In this document: piece by piece, positions 1-11,093 of the stretch
Numbering within the stretch: position 1 is the stretch's first letter
Layout: each line of letters begins with the position of its first letter
DNA from: Ceratothoa steindachneri
Lineage: Eukaryota > Arthropoda > Malacostraca > Isopoda > Cymothoidae
Direction of reading: 5' to 3'
Assembly: GCA_963969495.1 (NCBI GenBank)
Contig: OZ018331.1
Coordinates: 150,286,761 to 150,350,760, forward strand
DNA length: 64,000 nucleotides
Made by a program: the position numbers and the translations under genes
Notes under the pieces: generated by a model
Database searches by the model: none
What the model saw: the letters and a program-made list of their open reading frames with translations, nothing else
Told to the model about the DNA's origin: nothing

Positions 1-1997
1 AGGATTCGTGGAACAATTTCAAAAATAAGTTCATGAGTCTTCAATCGCGTTTCATCCCTCTGAAATGCCCCCGTCTGTCTTCTGTTCAACCTAAGTGGTT
101 TAATCGAGAAATCGGCCAACTGCTTAGGGAGAAGAGAAATGTGTACCGGCAATCGAAGATCTCGGGTGACTTTGACGAATACCGGAGGCTAGCCAGGAGA
201 GTGAAGTCCAGCATAAGGGCGGCTAAGCGGTCTGAGGAACTCCGAGTGGCGAGACTCTGTAAAGAGAATCCCAAGGAGTTTTTTGGATATGTGAACAGCC
301 GTAAACCAATCCGTCGAACGATTGGCCCTTTGAGGAATGAGGAGGGGACATTAAAGCATTCAGATGCAGAAAATGCTAACCTCCTCAACGACTACTTCTC
401 TTCAGTGTTTACTGAAGAGTGTGGTCCCATTCCCCAGCCGACGGATTCCTACTCGGGGGAAAAGCTGGAGGCAATGGACTTCACCGAAGGAGAAATAAAG
501 AAAAAGATCGCTGACCTAAAGACGAATAAGTCCCCTGGACCGGACGGGTTTCTACCTAAAGTGTTGAAGGAAGTGTGCGATGAAGTATCACGACATCTGT
601 GCGCTATCTTTAACATGTCAATCCGGACCGGATGCGTTCCTAGAGACTGGCGTGAGGCGGAGGTGACTCCTATCTTCAAGAAAGGAGACCGTAACCAACC
701 GTCGAACTACCGACCTATCAGTCTGACTTCGATAGTCGGTAAACTCATGGAAAGCATCATGGTGGACAAAGTGACGTCGTATTTAGAGTCAAACCTGCTA
801 CTGAGGAGTTCCCAGCACGGCTTCCGAAGGCAACGGTCATGCCTGACGAACCTTGTGGAATTCTTCCACTTCGTTTTCAGTGAGCACGATCGGGACAAGG
901 CGGTGGATGTGGTCTACCTAGACTTTCAGAAAGCCTTTGATAAGGTACCACACCGCTGCCTTCTCCGGAAAGTGCGAGCGCTTGGCATAGACGGAAAGGT
1001 AGCCGGCTGGATCGAGAACTGGCTAAGTGGCAGACGGCAACGGGTGGTGGTAAATGGACAGTCTTCTGAGTGGGTGCCCGTTACTAGCGGAGTGCCTCAA
1101 GGTTCTGTCCTGGGACCACTACTATTCATCATCTACGTCAACGACATGGACGGTGACATGGTTGCCAAGATTTCCAAATTTGCCGACGATACCAAGCTTG
1201 GTATGAACGTTGCAAAGGATGGAAATACTGCCCGCCTGCAGGAAGATCTTGGGAAGATTGGGGAGTGGTCGGACACGTGGCAAATGCCTTTTAACGTGGG
1301 CAAATGCAAAGTGATGCATATCGGCCACAGAAACCCCCAATCTCAGTATATCCTTAAGGGCACTGCTCTTGAATCGAGTGACACTGAGAAGGACTTGGGT
1401 GTAACAATCACTAGTGACCTCAAGTTCTCGAAACAGTGCATTGAGGCGGAGAAAAAGGCCCAAAGGATGCTAGGCTATATTAAGCGCCAGTTTGGTTATC
1501 GGAACCAGGAGATTGTACTGTGCCTGTACAACTCACTTGTCCGACCGCACCTGGAGTATGCCGTACAATTTTGGAGTCCTTCATTGCGAAAGGACATCGC
1601 GAGATTGGAACGCGTACAAGCCAGGGCAACCAAGCTGATTCCCTCTATCCGACATAAAAGTTATGAGGATAGACTAAGGGAGTTAGATCTGTTCTCACTG
1701 GAAACCCGTAGACTGCGTGGTCAGCTCATCGAAGTCTTCAAAATACTTCGAGGGTTCGACAATGTTGACTACCGGGATATTTTCACACTGAGTGAGAACA
1801 GAACGCGCAATCACGGCTTCAAACTTGAACTGAAGCGTTACAACCGCAATCTGTGTGGAAACTTTTTCACCTACAGTATCTGCGGTAAGTGGAACGCACT
1901 TCCAGTGGAAGTTGTCAACAGTGAATCTGTTGACCAGTTCAAGTCAAGACTAGACAAAGTCTTGAAAAGTGGCCGTTTATGGACGCAAAACAATTGA
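1..1997 (+). CDS. LINE copy A, reverse transcriptase ORF (5' end outside window)
   Basis: Open frame that runs through the left edge of the window, so the first ATG at 33 is not the real start. The product is the RT part of a CR1/Jockey-type non-LTR retrotransposon, which primes cDNA synthesis on nicked chromosomal DNA. Visible RT blocks in order: YRPISLTSI, QHGFRRQRSCLTNL, YLDFQKAFDKVPH, SGVPQGSVLGPLLF, the catalytic KFADDTKLGM, and the thumb segment RPHLEYAVQFWSPS. The frame is undisturbed to the TGA at 1995-1997. An apurinic-type endonuclease would be expected upstream, outside the window. It is nearly identical to copy C and clearly related to copies B and D. I am confident of RT; the exact clade is inferred. 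Confidence 0.93.
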   Translation, partial: DSWNNFKNKFMSLQSRFIPLKCPRLSSVQPKWFNREIGQLLREKRNVYRQSKISGDFDEYRRLARRVKSSIRAAKRSEELRVARLCKENPKEFFGYVNSRKPIRRTIGPLRNEEGTLKHSDAENANLLNDYFSSVFTEECGPIPQPTDSYSGEKLEAMDFTEGEIKKKIADLKTNKSPGPDGFLPKVLKEVCDEVSRHLCAIFNMSIRTGCVPRDWREAEVTPIFKKGDRNQPSNYRPISLTSIVGKLMESIMVDKVTSYLESNLLLRSSQHGFRRQRSCLTNLVEFFHFVFSEHDRDKAVDVVYLDFQKAFDKVPHRCLLRKVRALGIDGKVAGWIENWLSGRRQRVVVNGQSSEWVPVTSGVPQGSVLGPLLFIIYVNDMDGDMVAKISKFADDTKLGMNVAKDGNTARLQEDLGKIGEWSDTWQMPFNVGKCKVMHIGHRNPQSQYILKGTALESSDTEKDLGVTITSDLKFSKQCIEAEKKAQRMLGYIKRQFGYRNQEIVLCLYNSLVRPHLEYAVQFWSPSLRKDIARLERVQARATKLIPSIRHKSYEDRLRELDLFSLETRRLRGQLIEVFKILRGFDNVDYRDIFTLSENRTRNHGFKLELKRYNRNLCGNFFTYSICGKWNALPVEVVNSESVDQFKSRLDKVLKSGRLWTQNN

Positions 1998-2262
<265 letters not shown>

Positions 2263-2266
<4 letters not shown>

Positions 2267-3172
2267 AGAGGGAGAGGTGACGCCCCCTTGTCGCGGGAAG
2301 AGAGCTTGTGTGGACCTTTGACTTTTCGAGCTATGTCGGCGGGGGTACCTCTTCTGGGTACCCCTGGCAGGGCTTCCCTTGTCGGTTTGGTCGGAAACGA
2401 GGTTCCAGACTAAGTGCGTCATCTTTTCTTTTTTCTACTCTATCCTTCTCTTTTTTTACTTTTATCTTACTTCCCACTTATACAAAAAAAAACAAAAAAA
2501 AAGCCTACTCCTATCATGTCACCCTTTCCCTTTTTTCCCTCTATCTACATATAAGGACCTGGCAGCTACCTCACGCGTCAGAAGAGAGGCTTTGGAACCT
2601 CTATAAACAACGCCAATCGACGCTCACTGGTTGCGAGAGACTAGGACTAGAGGGGTCCTAGGCGTTGGGGCACGATGAATGGGATGAGGGTAGTGCCCCG
2701 TTAACCCCTTCCCTGGCGCGTAATTATTGACCGTTCCCAGTGCCCGTTGACGGGTGCCTCTGGTAGCATCGGTCCGAGGTGACGGCCCTTTGTTCCCAGG
2801 TTGGTTGCCAGGCCAATAAAAAGCCTTGGGTCGAGTTCCTTGGTGTGGCGGGATATCCATTGAACGCTACTCCGAGATCCTGGCCGTTGTGAAGGGAACT
2901 AGTAGGAGTTTAGTAAGGGGTGTGCTTCGTTGTTGTTCACCTGGTGAGAAATCGATGGCCCCTTCGGGGACCGTCTGTGCTGCTTGGTTGGGAGCCACGG
3001 CACGCCGAGGCTTGACGACTCGGTCGGACGAACAGCAGCACATGGAGCGTGCCTTCTGGAAGACTCCGAAACGACTCCGATCAATAGGCGGGAGCGACTC
3101 ACGCGGGGAGAACTCACCAACCCCCTTTTTATATATTGATTGGTCACAAGCTTAAGAAATAGAGTGTTCGAA
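2263..3172. other. Unassigned region between microsatellite and Cys-rich ORF
   Basis: No gene recognised. It holds a perfect 8-bp stem (GGGGTACC/GGTACCCC) near 2340-2365 and an A-rich stretch near 2480-2505. It could be the 5' UTR of the element that encodes the Cys-rich ORF at 3173, but nothing in the sequence proves that. Confidence 0.4.
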
Positions 3173-3358
3173 ATGGCAGGAAAGAAAGGTCCAACAGCGC
3201 TAAAATTCACGTGTGCCACATGTAAGAAGGACAAGTGGTGCGTTGACTTCCCGGAAGGCTGCTATGCGAACTGCCACCCAGACAGTGTATGCACCACTTG
3301 CATTTTAAAGAAGGAAGTGGAGGAAGTAGTCGCCTACTACAGGGAAAGAACTACAGAC
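3173..3358 (+). CDS. Cys-rich small ORF, truncated by assembly gap
   Basis: An ATG at 3173 opens 62 codons that run into the N gap. The protein begins MAGKKGPTALKF and then has a cysteine/histidine cluster: CATC, WC, GC, NC, H, C and CTTC, followed by a charged probable helix (KKEVEEVVAYYRE). The spacing looks like a zinc-binding PHD/RING-like fold, of the sort seen at the N-terminus of some CR1-type LINE ORF1 proteins. The location, after a (CT)n tract that follows one LINE and before another, suits the ORF1 of a further LINE copy. The function is unknown and the family was not recognised with certainty. An in-frame ATG at 3140 would add eleven residues. Confidence 0.45.
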
Positions 3359-3558
3359 NNNNNNNNNNNNNNNNNNNNNNNNNNNNNNNNNNNNNNNNNN
3401 NNNNNNNNNNNNNNNNNNNNNNNNNNNNNNNNNNNNNNNNNNNNNNNNNNNNNNNNNNNNNNNNNNNNNNNNNNNNNNNNNNNNNNNNNNNNNNNNNNNN
3501 NNNNNNNNNNNNNNNNNNNNNNNNNNNNNNNNNNNNNNNNNNNNNNNNNNNNNNNNNN
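3359..3558. other. Assembly gap, 200 N
   Basis: Exactly 200 undetermined bases that end at an (AG)n tract. The round length suggests a placeholder gap where assembly failed in the microsatellite. Translated X runs across it carry no information. Confidence 0.99.

Positions 3559-3627
<69 letters not shown>
3559..3627. repeat. (AG)n microsatellite at 3' end of LINE copy B
   Basis: About 69 bp of pure AG, which is (CT)n in the orientation of copy B. It abuts the copy's terminal decamers CCTTGTGACT. Its other side is lost in the gap. Confidence 0.97.
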
Positions 3628-3631
<4 letters not shown>

Positions 3632-5375
3632 CAAGGAGTCACAAGGAAAAGAAGTACCCTAGAAGACCTTACGGTCCATACGAGAGGGTACTTGTTACGA
3701 GTCAGGGACTCGTGAGCCTGTCAGCGAACCAGGACTTTATCCAGGCGCCTTTTTAACTGCTCCACAGAGTCGCTGTTCACGACTTCTGGCGGAAGCGCGT
3801 TCCACTCGTTGCAGATACTGTAACTGAAGAAGTTCCCGCATCTGTCCCGGTGATAACGCGGCAGCTCAATTTTGTAGCCGTGGTTTCTCGTTACGCCCTC
3901 GCTTAGTTGGAACATGTCCCCGTTGCCTACGTGGTCAATACCTCGGAGGATTTTGAAGACCTCGATTAATTGACCGCGCCGTCTTCGGGTTTCCAGTGAG
4001 AAGAGGTTTAGTTCTTCTAGGCGGGCTTCGTAACTTTTGTGCCTGATCGAGGGGATCAGTTTGGTCGCCCTGGCTTGTACTCGCTCCAGTCGGGCGATGT
4101 CCTTCCGAAGGGATGGACTCCAAAACTGGACTGCGTACTCCAGGTGAGGTCGGACCAGGGAATTAAAGAGAGTGAGAACGATTTCCCTGTTCCGATACCC
4201 AAACTGTCGCTTGATATACCCCAAGATTCTCTGGGCTTTCTTCTCCGCCTCGATGCACTGCTTGGAAAACTTGAGGTCGCTGGTGATCACGACTCCCAAG
4301 TCTTTTTCCATGTCTGTGCTCTCGAGCGCCGAGTTTTTTAGGCTGTAGACGGCTTGGGGATTTCTGTGGCCGATGTGCATCACCTTGCACTTTTCGACAT
4401 TGAACGGCATTTGCCATTTGTCTGACCACTCCCCGAGTTTCCTCAAGTCGGCTTGGAGTCTCTCGACGTTTTCCGCGTCTGCCACGTTCATACCTAGTTT
4501 GGTATCGTCGGCAAATTTGGAAATCCTCGCAGTTATGCCATCATCTATGTCGTTTACATAGATGATGAAGAGTAGGGGGCCCAGCACGGAGCCTTGGGGA
4601 ACGCCGCTTGTTACCGGTAGCCAACCGGACTTTTGCCCGTTCACCACTACTCGCTGCCTTCGACTATGCAGCCAGTTTTCGATCCAGTCACCTACAGCTC
4701 CGGCGATGCCTAGCGCTCAAACCTTTTTCAGCAATCGGCGGTGGGGCACCTTGTCGAAGGCCTTCTTCAAATCGAGGTAGATGACATCCACCGCCTTCTC
4801 CCGGTCGTGTTCGCTGAACACGAAGTGGAAGAATTCCAAAAGGTTCGTTAGGCATGACCTGTGCCGCCGGAACCCGTGTTGGGAATTCCTCAATAGGTGG
4901 TTGGACTCGACGTGCTGCGTTATTTTGTCAACCAGGATACTTTCCATCAATTTTCCTACTACCGACGTCAGGCTGATCGGCCGGTAGTTAGATGGCTCGC
5001 TCGCGTTACCCTTTTTGAATATGGGGGTGACTTCCGCGTCTCGCCAGTCCTTTGGCACGCATCCAGTCTCGAGCGATTTCCTGAAGATCGAGCAGAGATG
5101 TGGGGAGACCTCATCTCGCACTTCCTTCAGCACCCGTGGTAAGAAGCCATCGGGCCCTGGCGACTTGTAGCGGTTCAAAGCGTCGATCTTTGAACGCACT
5201 ATCGTCTCTTCGAAGTGAAATCTCTCCAATTGCTCTGAGCCTTCGTACTTGTCACGAGGCTCAGGGGTGGTGTCCTTCTCCTCAGTGAAAACTGACGAGA
5301 AGTACTTGTTGAGGATGGTCGCATTCGCTTCGTCACTGAGCTCTAGCTCACCATCCTCTTTCACCAAGGGACCGA

Positions 5376-5379
<4 letters not shown>
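3628..5379 (-). mobile_element. LINE copy B, 5'-truncated, bracketed by (CT)n
   Basis: Minus-strand copy of the family of LINE A but a distinct subfamily, with many substitutions from A. It starts abruptly inside the ORF at the (AG)n tract ending near 5379. It ends with the family hairpin (3654-3691, GTAA tetraloop) and two CCTTGTGACT units before the next (AG)n. The (CT)n-element-(CT)n arrangement is the same as for copy C. Confidence 0.85.
3721..5379 (-). pseudogene. LINE copy B RT, interrupted by one TGA
   Basis: RT-coding remnant of about 553 codons without an upstream start. Blocks seen: YRPISLTSV, QHGFRRHRSCLTNL, YLDLKKAFDKVPH, SGVPQGSVLG, KFADDTKLGM and RPHLEYAVQFW, so the catalytic Asp pair is present. 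The frame is broken once, at 4719-4717, where TGA replaces the CGA found in copy A at the same position (KVRALG context). The segments before and after are in the same frame, so a single CpG-to-TpG change explains the break. There is no start codon, and expression is unlikely. Confidence 0.9.

Positions 5380-5439
<60 letters not shown>
5379..5439. repeat. (AG)n microsatellite between LINE copies B and C
   Basis: About 60 bp of AG. On the minus strand it is both the 3' tail of copy C and the sequence into which copy B is fused at its truncated 5' end. Confidence 0.96.
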
Positions 5440-5441
<2 letters not shown>

Positions 5442-6948
5442 ACAAGGAGTAACAAGGAAAGTAAGTACCCTAGGAGACCTTACGGTCCATTCAAAGAGGG
5501 TACCTTTGGACTAGCAATTGAGCGGGCACATGGCTGCTCAATTGTTTTGCGTCCATAAACGGCCACTTTTCAAGACTTTGTCTAGTCTTGACTTGAACTG
5601 GTCAACAGATTCACTGTTGACAACTTCCACTGGAAGTGCGTTCCACTTACCGCAGATACTGTATGTGAAAAAGTTTCCACACAGATTGCGGTTGTAACGC
5701 TTCAGTTCAAGTTTGAAGCCGTGATTGCGCGTTCTGTTCTCACTCAGTGTGAAAATATCCCGGTAGTCAACATTGTCGAACCCTCGAAGTATTTTGAAGA
5801 CTTCGATGAGCTGACCACGCAGTCTACGGGTTTCCAGCGAGAACATATCTAACTCCCTTAGTCTATCCTCATAACTTTTATGTCGGATAGAGGGAATCAG
5901 CTTGGTTGCCCTGGCTTGTACGCGTTCCAATCTCGCGATGTCCTTTCGCAATGAAGGACTCCAAAATTGTACGGCATACTCCAGGTGCGGTCGGACAAGT
6001 GAGTTGTACAGGCACAGTACAATCTCCTGGTTCCGATAACCAAACTGGCGCTTAATATAGCCTAGCATCCTTTGGGCCTTTTTCTCCGCCTCAATGCACT
6101 GTTTCGAGAACTTGAGGTCACTAGTGATTGTTACACCCAAGTCCTTCTCAGTGTCGGTGGATTCCATAGCAGTGCCCCTAAGGATATACTGAGATTGGGG
6201 GTTTCTGTGGCCGATATGCATCACTTTGCATTTGCCCACGTTAAAAGGCATTTGCCACGTGTCCGACCACTCCCCAATCTTCCCAAGATCTTCCTGCAGG
6301 CGGGCAGTATTTCCATCCTTTGCAACGTTCATACCAAGCTTGGTATCGTCGGCAAATTTGGAAATCTTGGCAACCATGTCACCGTCCATGTCGTTGACGT
6401 AGATGATGAATAGTAGTGGTCCCAGGACAGAACCTTGAGGCACCCCGCTAGTAACGGGCACCCACTCAGAAGACTGTCCATTCACCACCACCCGTTGCCG
6501 TCTGCCACTTAGCCAGTTCTCGATCCAGCCGGCTACCTTTCCGTCTATGCCAAGCGCTCGCACTTTCCGGAGAAGGCGGCGGTGTGGTACCTTATCAAAG
6601 GCTTTCTGAAAGTCTAGGTAGACCACATCCACCGCCTTGTCCCGATCGTGCTCGCTGAAAACGAAGTGGAAGAATTCTACAAGGTTCGTCAGGCATGACC
6701 GTTGCCTTCGGAAGCCGTGCTGGGAACTCCTCAGTAGCAGGTTTGACTCTAAATACGACGTCACTTTGTCCACCATGATGCTTTCCATGAGTTTACCGAC
6801 TATCGAAGTCAGACTGATAGGTCGGTAGTTCGACGGTTGGTTACGGTCTCCTTTCTTGAAGATCGGAGTCACCTCCGCCTCACGCCAGTCTCTAGGAACG
6901 CATCCGGTCCGGATTGACATGTTAAAGATAGCGCACAGATGTCGTGAT
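5440..6948 (-). mobile_element. LINE copy C, 5'-truncated, bracketed by (CT)n
   Basis: Minus-strand copy very close to copy A, including the terminal inverted repeat, the hairpin at 5465-5503 and two CCTTGTTACT units. The 5' truncation point lies within the ORF and joins directly to (AG)n at 6949. Like copy B, it is therefore flanked by (CT)n on both sides in its own orientation. Confidence 0.88.
5538..6948 (-). CDS. LINE copy C RT ORF fragment (no start)
   Basis: Uninterrupted frame of about 470 codons, starting in the RT fingers region where the copy is truncated; the first internal ATG is at 6920. It carries YRPISLTSI, QHGFRRQRSCLTNL, YLDFQKAFDKVPH, SGVPQGSVLGPLLF and the catalytic FADD, and it ends at the same C-terminus as copy A (GRLWTQNN). 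The only differences I noticed from A over the shared part are scattered substitutions. It lacks an endonuclease and a native start, so it cannot mobilise itself. The near identity to A suggests recent activity of the family. Confidence 0.9.
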
Positions 6949-6993
6949 AGAGAGAGAGAGAGAGAGAGAAAGAGAAAGAGAAAGAGAAAGAGA

Positions 6994-7061
<68 letters not shown>
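6949..7061. repeat. (AG)n with embedded (AAAGAG)n
   Basis: About 113 bp of AG repeat with five or six AAAGAG units in the middle. It abuts the truncated 5' end of LINE C. Confidence 0.96.
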
Positions 7062-7064
<3 letters not shown>

Positions 7065-9472
7065 TTTGGTGGAACAAAAAGCGAAACACGTTACTCACCG
7101 AATATTTTGGTGACGACCCAGAAAATATTTTGGGAGGGGTAAAAGAGATTCTTAGAAGATTCGAACATCCTGGGGGCAAAGGAAGAGAGGGTGGGGTGGG
7201 CATAGCTACAGCAAATAGTGGTTCCTAAGGTATATAAGCAGAAGGTTTTATCTCTTGTCCATTATCGTAAGGTTATGGACGTTTTATGCAGACATGTACG
7301 AGATGAGAAGTTTCACTTCTTGTTATTTTCGATTGGGGATCGTAAACTCGAATCTTGATTTTACTCTGTAAGTTGTTAATCTTTGCTCACCGAGTTAGGG
7401 CCCTTCGTCATTTTAAAGGATAAGTGGACCAGTAATCAGGTGATGAGGAACTCTCGTTCTTAAAGTATGTTGGCGACCTGCATCATAAACTCTGGACTTA
7501 AATCGTTTCGCAGCACGCGAGAATTTGGGCACAACTCAAAAAAGGAATTAGGATAAAAACGCTGCGACCCAAGAATTTAGTTCGGTTCTTTTCTGGCCTA
7601 ATAAATAAGTGTCCGTTTGAGGTTATTTTTTTTAGCCAATTATCAGGTGAATCAATAAGGGAATGACGTGAATTACATAATTAAGTATCCCCGTCAGATG
7701 AACGTTGATGTGTCATGATACCAATTTAAAAACGTATTATGCTCGAAACTCCATCGCTTGGGGGCGGTGGCAGTTGGGAGCGAGGCTTCGAAGAGGAGCC
7801 GGGGAAGACAACCAACTTTGCGGACACGGATGAAGAGGCGAGCTTCAACTTGAACTGGACCCCGAAATCTTCGAGGGTGCATCGAGATTCGGGAATCAAG
7901 AAGCCTCGAATGGCATTAGCGATGAGATCGCGCATTTAAGCAAGGAACCACAGCTTGGGGCAAAGCGGTTCTTGAAGGAATTTGTGACGCTCTTCACCCA
8001 AGTACCCAGGTTAAGCAATGTCCTCTTGCATGACATCGAGCTTTCTTCAGAAATCTTAGCCATAAGACGTGCTTCGTAAAGGGCAAGTCCGAAAGATCGC
8101 CAATAATTACTCCGGGGGGGAAGGTCAAGTTCCTGGTACCAAATAGCCTCGTGAATGGAACTTAAAAAACTGTAGGCGCGGCGCAGCTCGACTCTATTCA
8201 TTCGTTCATTACCTTCCTGACCGACGTAATTTCTGTGTATAAAGCCTTAACATCTGAACTGACGGTAAGTATCACTTGAACGCAGAGTACTGTAGAAAGC
8301 AATTTACACACTCATGTATCGGACTAATCAAACTTTCCGAACAATTTGGTTTCTATTTACATAACCTGGTTAGGAGGCTATACAGTTGAAAAAACGAACG
8401 ACACTTTTTGAATACATCGCTTTAAATCAATCAATTACTTGCATTTGTTCGCCAGTTGTTTTCATTAAAAAAAACTATGGGAAGTGTTTCCGACGTCCCC
8501 CGCAAACGGCAGATTTATGCCTCGTCCCATAGCTCTTAATATAAAGAGAAGGCTTTATTAAATAAAATACAGCTAGACTCCTGCTGCAGTCTCAATGCAT
8601 TAAAAAGTCAAACGATTCTACCAAACCGTCCACGACCCCCCCACTTACCTCTCTTTAAGTGCTTGGTTTGGCAAAAACCTAAAGACTATTAAATGCTATT
8701 TAAATGTTATCCATGAGGAACTAAAGAGCATACCAGGAATAAGGCCTCAAAACCAAGCAGTTTATGCAAGCCGAAAATATGTAAACAAAAGGAACGAAGG
8801 CGTAAGCCCGGAATTTAAAGTAAATTTTTCGTGTGACAAGAGACTTTCTTTTCGGGTGGTTTAAAGTTAGAATGCGGCTGTAGAATATCATATTTGGTTT
8901 ATATGATACTGGTTGCACCTGTATTATGTGTCGGATAAAGGCCTGATAAATTCCGTCGTTAGATGTCCTTTAACCTGCATTTACTCGGAACGGTTTTGTT
9001 CCGGGCTCTCAACGGTACAAGTGTCACCTCTCATAATGGTAAATGTTGCGAGTCTTTTATAAACAAAGATCTTGTTTATCGTGATTGTTGGTTATTTAAA
9101 TGACGGAGATATAGGGAAGAGAGTATTAGTTCTTCCTACCAAATTCAGACTATAAGTTCATGGCCTCGCTCATGACTATTTTTGGTGGCCATTTCAGTTC
9201 TTCGAAAACGCGGAGTTCTCTCCCAGTTATACTGAACATGAACCTCTTAAGGTTTTAATGAACTTAATAAAACCGATACATTTTAGTGGCCATTGATTTG
9301 GCGACGAGATTTGATAACACTGTGCCTATGGAGAACCTGGGTCTATCAATTGTTGCAAAAGCCTTAATAATCATATTTTCAATAATAAGTATTCCAAAAC
9401 TAAGCCTTTTAGATTGGGACGAACATTTCGCATTGTTCAATCATAATTCATAAACAATTATTGTCTATCAAA
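7062..9472. other. AT-rich region without recognised gene
   Basis: About 2.4 kb with only short open frames. Two minus-strand frames (8201-7896 and 7935-7726) could be parts of one decayed coding region, but I recognise no domain in them. No tandem repeats or strong inverted repeats were noticed. Confidence 0.5.
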
Positions 9473-10165
9473 CCTTTCTTTACTACCCAATACCGCCCAG
9501 CTGTCAACGGCTTATGCGAGAAATTAAATGGTATCCTAAAAAAAAAATATTAACACAAAAAAAGACATAACCCAACGGAATGGCATAGCTATATTACAGC
9601 TGGTTTATTTGCTTACAAATTCCGAACAGCTCACTTGTTTATTCTCCATTCGAAGTAGTTTATGGGAGAAACGTGCGAGGCCCCATTGCCGTTCGTTACG
9701 ATTTAGGTGAAAAAGAGGGTTCCAACGCTGAAGTAGGAGCTACTTATCAGTTTGTACGTGACTTAAGAGAAAGGCTTGAGGAAACATCTAAATTTGCGGT
9801 AGCCAACACAGAAACCAGTCGGGAACTCTATAATACCAATAATCGAGTTCTCGATTTTTTTTTAACCTGATGTAGTAATTCTGTAATTATTTCCTTCAGA
9901 TCATAATCCCCCTCGAACTCAAAAGAAAGGCTCATTCAAGGTTTTAGAGAGAAAAACCAATGTGTATGACCTGATTGATGGCAATGGAAAATCTAAACTC
10001 TACCACGCAAAAGTCAAGAAATATTATAAGCGAGCCATAACACAACCAGCTGCCAAGATTGACTATCATGGAGTACATACAGGGTGTGGGGAAGAAGCGC
10101 ACCACTTAATTGCCAAGTCAATTCTAAACAGACGACACCGACAATCCAGCAGGTGAGATTTTTAA
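9473..10165 (+). pseudogene. Ty3/gypsy integrase C-terminal remnant
   Basis: Decayed, multiply frameshifted integrase region of an LTR retrotransposon. In order it reads YRPAVNGLCEKLNG (the block holding the catalytic Glu region), the conserved PFEVVYGRNVRGPI motif near 9650-9690, an alpha-helical stretch to about 9870, and a chromodomain-like C-terminus with GSFKVLERKTNVYDLIDGNGK and YHAKVKKYY (about 9930-10030). These motifs are typical of metazoan gypsy integrases. No LTR was found on either side. Frames are broken near 9540-9650 and near 9870. Confidence 0.75.
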
Positions 10166-10199
10166 TTCGAGGCGAGACTCAATCACAAATAATTATTAT

Positions 10200-10372
10200 T
10201 ATTAGATGTATTAGGAAGTCAAAAGGAACGTTTACACGCCATTCTCGTAGAGTACAAGGGGTAATAACAGATAATCCTGGATGTACTAATATAGTGGAAC
10301 TTGAAATAAATTAACAATAAAGCTCCTGTAACGGGTAAACCTTACTTCCCTTCTGCCTCAGTCTCAGACTAG
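10200..10372 (+). pseudogene. Ty3/gypsy pre-RT linker remnant
   Basis: Short decayed segment with VITDNPGCTNIVELEI and, after a frameshift, APVTGKPY. This resembles the linker that precedes RT in many gypsy pols (F/V-T-D-x-PG-x-T...E-H-x-I followed by P-V-x-x-x-P-Y). It lies 3' of the integrase remnant in the same orientation. That order is unusual for Ty3/gypsy but is the order in the Gmr1-like group. The segment is short and broken, so the call is moderate. Confidence 0.5.
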
Positions 10373-11093
10373 AATTCGATAAGGGAGTCAATTGTTGCTA
10401 GACTTTGGAATAACACAACGACCTTTCAGATTATTCTTCGCCAGTTGTGACAATAAAGAAATCGGACAGCAGTTATGCTTTTCGAGAACTGAAGACGATC
10501 ACCATCTTTGACGCAGAATCGATGCAGCGTAAAAGAAAACTTAGAACAATTCACACATGCAAAATAGATGAGTGAAATTGAATATTCACACAGCAACATG
10601 GGAAGACCATCTTCATTCTATCATGCAAGTCTAACCTAGGGTACAGGGTAGGTTAAGGTAGGTACTCTAATCTTATGAATGCATTTAAAGCTGTTTTCCG
10701 CTAAATATTAAAAATATTTTTTATTGTGTTCTTACTTTTTAGTTTTAACATGATTTTTTTTTGCTAATAAACTTACAAATCCTTATTATCTTAATGTAAA
10801 CCCCTTACGATAAAAGTCTAGTTCAAAAAAGTTGGTAGATCAAAAAATCACCGATTTAGGAGGCTAGTTTTTAAGCTGGTACGAGTGATTTCACTTTTGT
10901 ACTTCGATTTAAACTTTAATAACAAACTGGAGTTCATTGAATGCAATGTTGAATCATATCTTAAAGAGGGAGGAGTCAAAATAAGACTTCTTGTGATCCC
11001 CCTAATCCTATTACGTCACCACGAAACCAAGCTTTAATAGATTAATTTAGACCAACATTCTCCTTCCTAAGAGGTGATATTCTGGAGTATGTG
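10373..11093. other. No recognised feature
   Basis: AT-rich sequence with no supported gene or repeat. It lies between the gypsy remnant and the 3' end of the I-type element. Confidence 0.5.

Noticed and set aside
3337..3642. Open frames across the N block
   Set aside because: They are made of undetermined bases plus dinucleotide repeat.
7726..8201. Two minus-strand frames as a gag gene
   Set aside because: No capsid motif or zinc knuckle could be recognised and the frames do not connect.
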